A DNA stretch of 5,659 nt from the NCBI GenBank assembly GCA_031271635.1, contig JAISVG010000083.1, forward strand, positions 1 to 5,659, in the 5' to 3' direction. The notes below the pieces were generated by a model. That model was given only the letters and a program-made list of their open reading frames with translations. It was not told the origin of the DNA and did not search any database. The stretch's first letter is position 1, and every line of letters starts with the position of its first letter. This document shows positions 5,285-5,659 of this stretch, piece after piece. The DNA is from Erysipelotrichaceae bacterium. GTDB lineage: Bacteria > Bacillota_I > Bacilli_A > RFN20 > CAG-826. The translations under genes and the position numbers were made by a program.

Positions 5285-5659
5285 ACTAAAATCAAAAATT
5301 AAGACTCGACCAACTTGAATAACAGTTGCTCCATCAGCCTCTGTTGCCACGGTATATGGGGCCTCAAGCGCTGTAAGAGCGACTGCCTCACTTGCAAAGT
5401 AGAAAATATGATAATAAGAGGTTTCTTTGACCGCGATGAGATAGGCATCAAAGTCTCTCACATTAATTCCAAAGTCATCAGCATAAGATGAAAGCGGACC
5501 ATCACCTTGAAGCATAGCCACAGTATAGCCATAACTTTCTAGTAAAAGCTTTAATTCAAACTGCGTGCTCGGGGGATCAATTAACCACTCATTCTCATCA
5601 TCACTTGGGTTGATAATTGCTGGTAAGTCAAGACCAGCAAAACTGGCAGTCGTTGTTAT
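5282..5659 (-). CDS. Unrecognised protein, 3' part only
   Basis: The frame is open from the right edge to the TAG at 5282-5284, giving the last 125 residues of a protein whose start lies outside. An internal ATG at 5519-5521 has no ribosome binding site before it, and the frame stays open for 46 more codons upstream, so it is not the likely start. The visible part begins with a short stretch rich in Thr and small residues, then an acidic linker (NPSDDENEW). A compact alpha/beta-looking region follows: helix FELKLLLESYGY, strand TVAMLQ, then FDAYLIAVK, YYHIFYFA, an Ala-rich helix (SEAVALTALEA) and closing strands ATVIQVGRVLIFDF. No catalytic motif or cysteine is visible. I do not recognise the family. 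Tight linkage to the lipoprotein suggests a related envelope or secreted role, but that is inference. Confidence 0.8.
   Translation of the reverse strand: MTTTASFAGLDLPAIINPSDDENEWLIDPPSTQFELKLLLESYGYTVAMLQGDGPLSSYADDFGINVRDFDAYLIAVKETSYYHIFYFASEAVALTALEAPYTVATEADGATVIQVGRVLIFDFS

Noticed and set aside
4505..5285. Several overlapping frames on both strands within the fibronectin III array (4505-4756, 4528-4713, 4985-5221, 4992-5285)
   Set aside because: All are shadows of the repeated fibronectin III coding sequence. The products are basic or Ser/Thr/Arg-rich without signals or motifs.
5282..5521. A complete 79-residue gene starting at the ATG at 5519-5521
   Set aside because: There is no Shine-Dalgarno before this ATG, and the same frame continues open with protein-like sequence to the window edge, so the gene is a truncated longer one.

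Overview
The window holds parts of two head-to-tail transcription units, both on the minus strand. Both encode exported, cell-surface proteins of a low-to-moderate G+C Gram-positive-type bacterium. Tryptophan is encoded by TGG (18 in the lipoprotein, 5 in the complete protease), so TGA is not a sense codon here. That argues against Mycoplasma and Spiroplasma. Strong AGGAGG-type ribosome binding sites, a type II lipoprotein signal, S8 proteases with BspA-type leucine-rich repeats and a multi-fibronectin-III lipoprotein fit an uncultured Bacillota or an Acholeplasma/Izemoplasma-like lineage. This placement is inference; no taxonomic marker gene is present.

Layout, in the direction of transcription (high to low coordinates). 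The first unit enters from the right edge with the 3' end of an unrecognised gene (5282-5659). It is followed after 9 bp by a GTG-started lipoprotein (2924-5272) with six fibronectin type III domains and a C-terminal domain of about 220 residues that I do not recognise. A GC-rich hairpin with a short T-run (2783-2805) probably ends this unit. The 349-bp gap 2575-2923 also carries AT-rich overlapping inverted repeats, a candidate promoter and a strong ribosome binding site for the second unit. That unit encodes a complete S8 (subtilisin-like) protease with a C-terminal BspA-type LRR (706-2574). It is followed after 17 bp by a second, paralogous S8 protease (1-688), which is cut by the left edge just after its catalytic aspartate.

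Together the genes look like a cell-envelope module: a membrane-anchored multidomain lipoprotein that could bind proteins or glycans, and two exported subtilases made as a pair. At both intra-operon junctions the stop codon TAG lies inside the next gene's Shine-Dalgarno sequence, which suggests translational coupling. The most unusual point is in the complete protease. The near-invariant proline after the catalytic serine (GTSMAxP, Pro225 of subtilisin BPN') is alanine, the same change as in the engineered peptide ligase subtiligase, but here the nucleophile is still serine. I see no RNA genes, CRISPR array, insertion sequence or attachment site.
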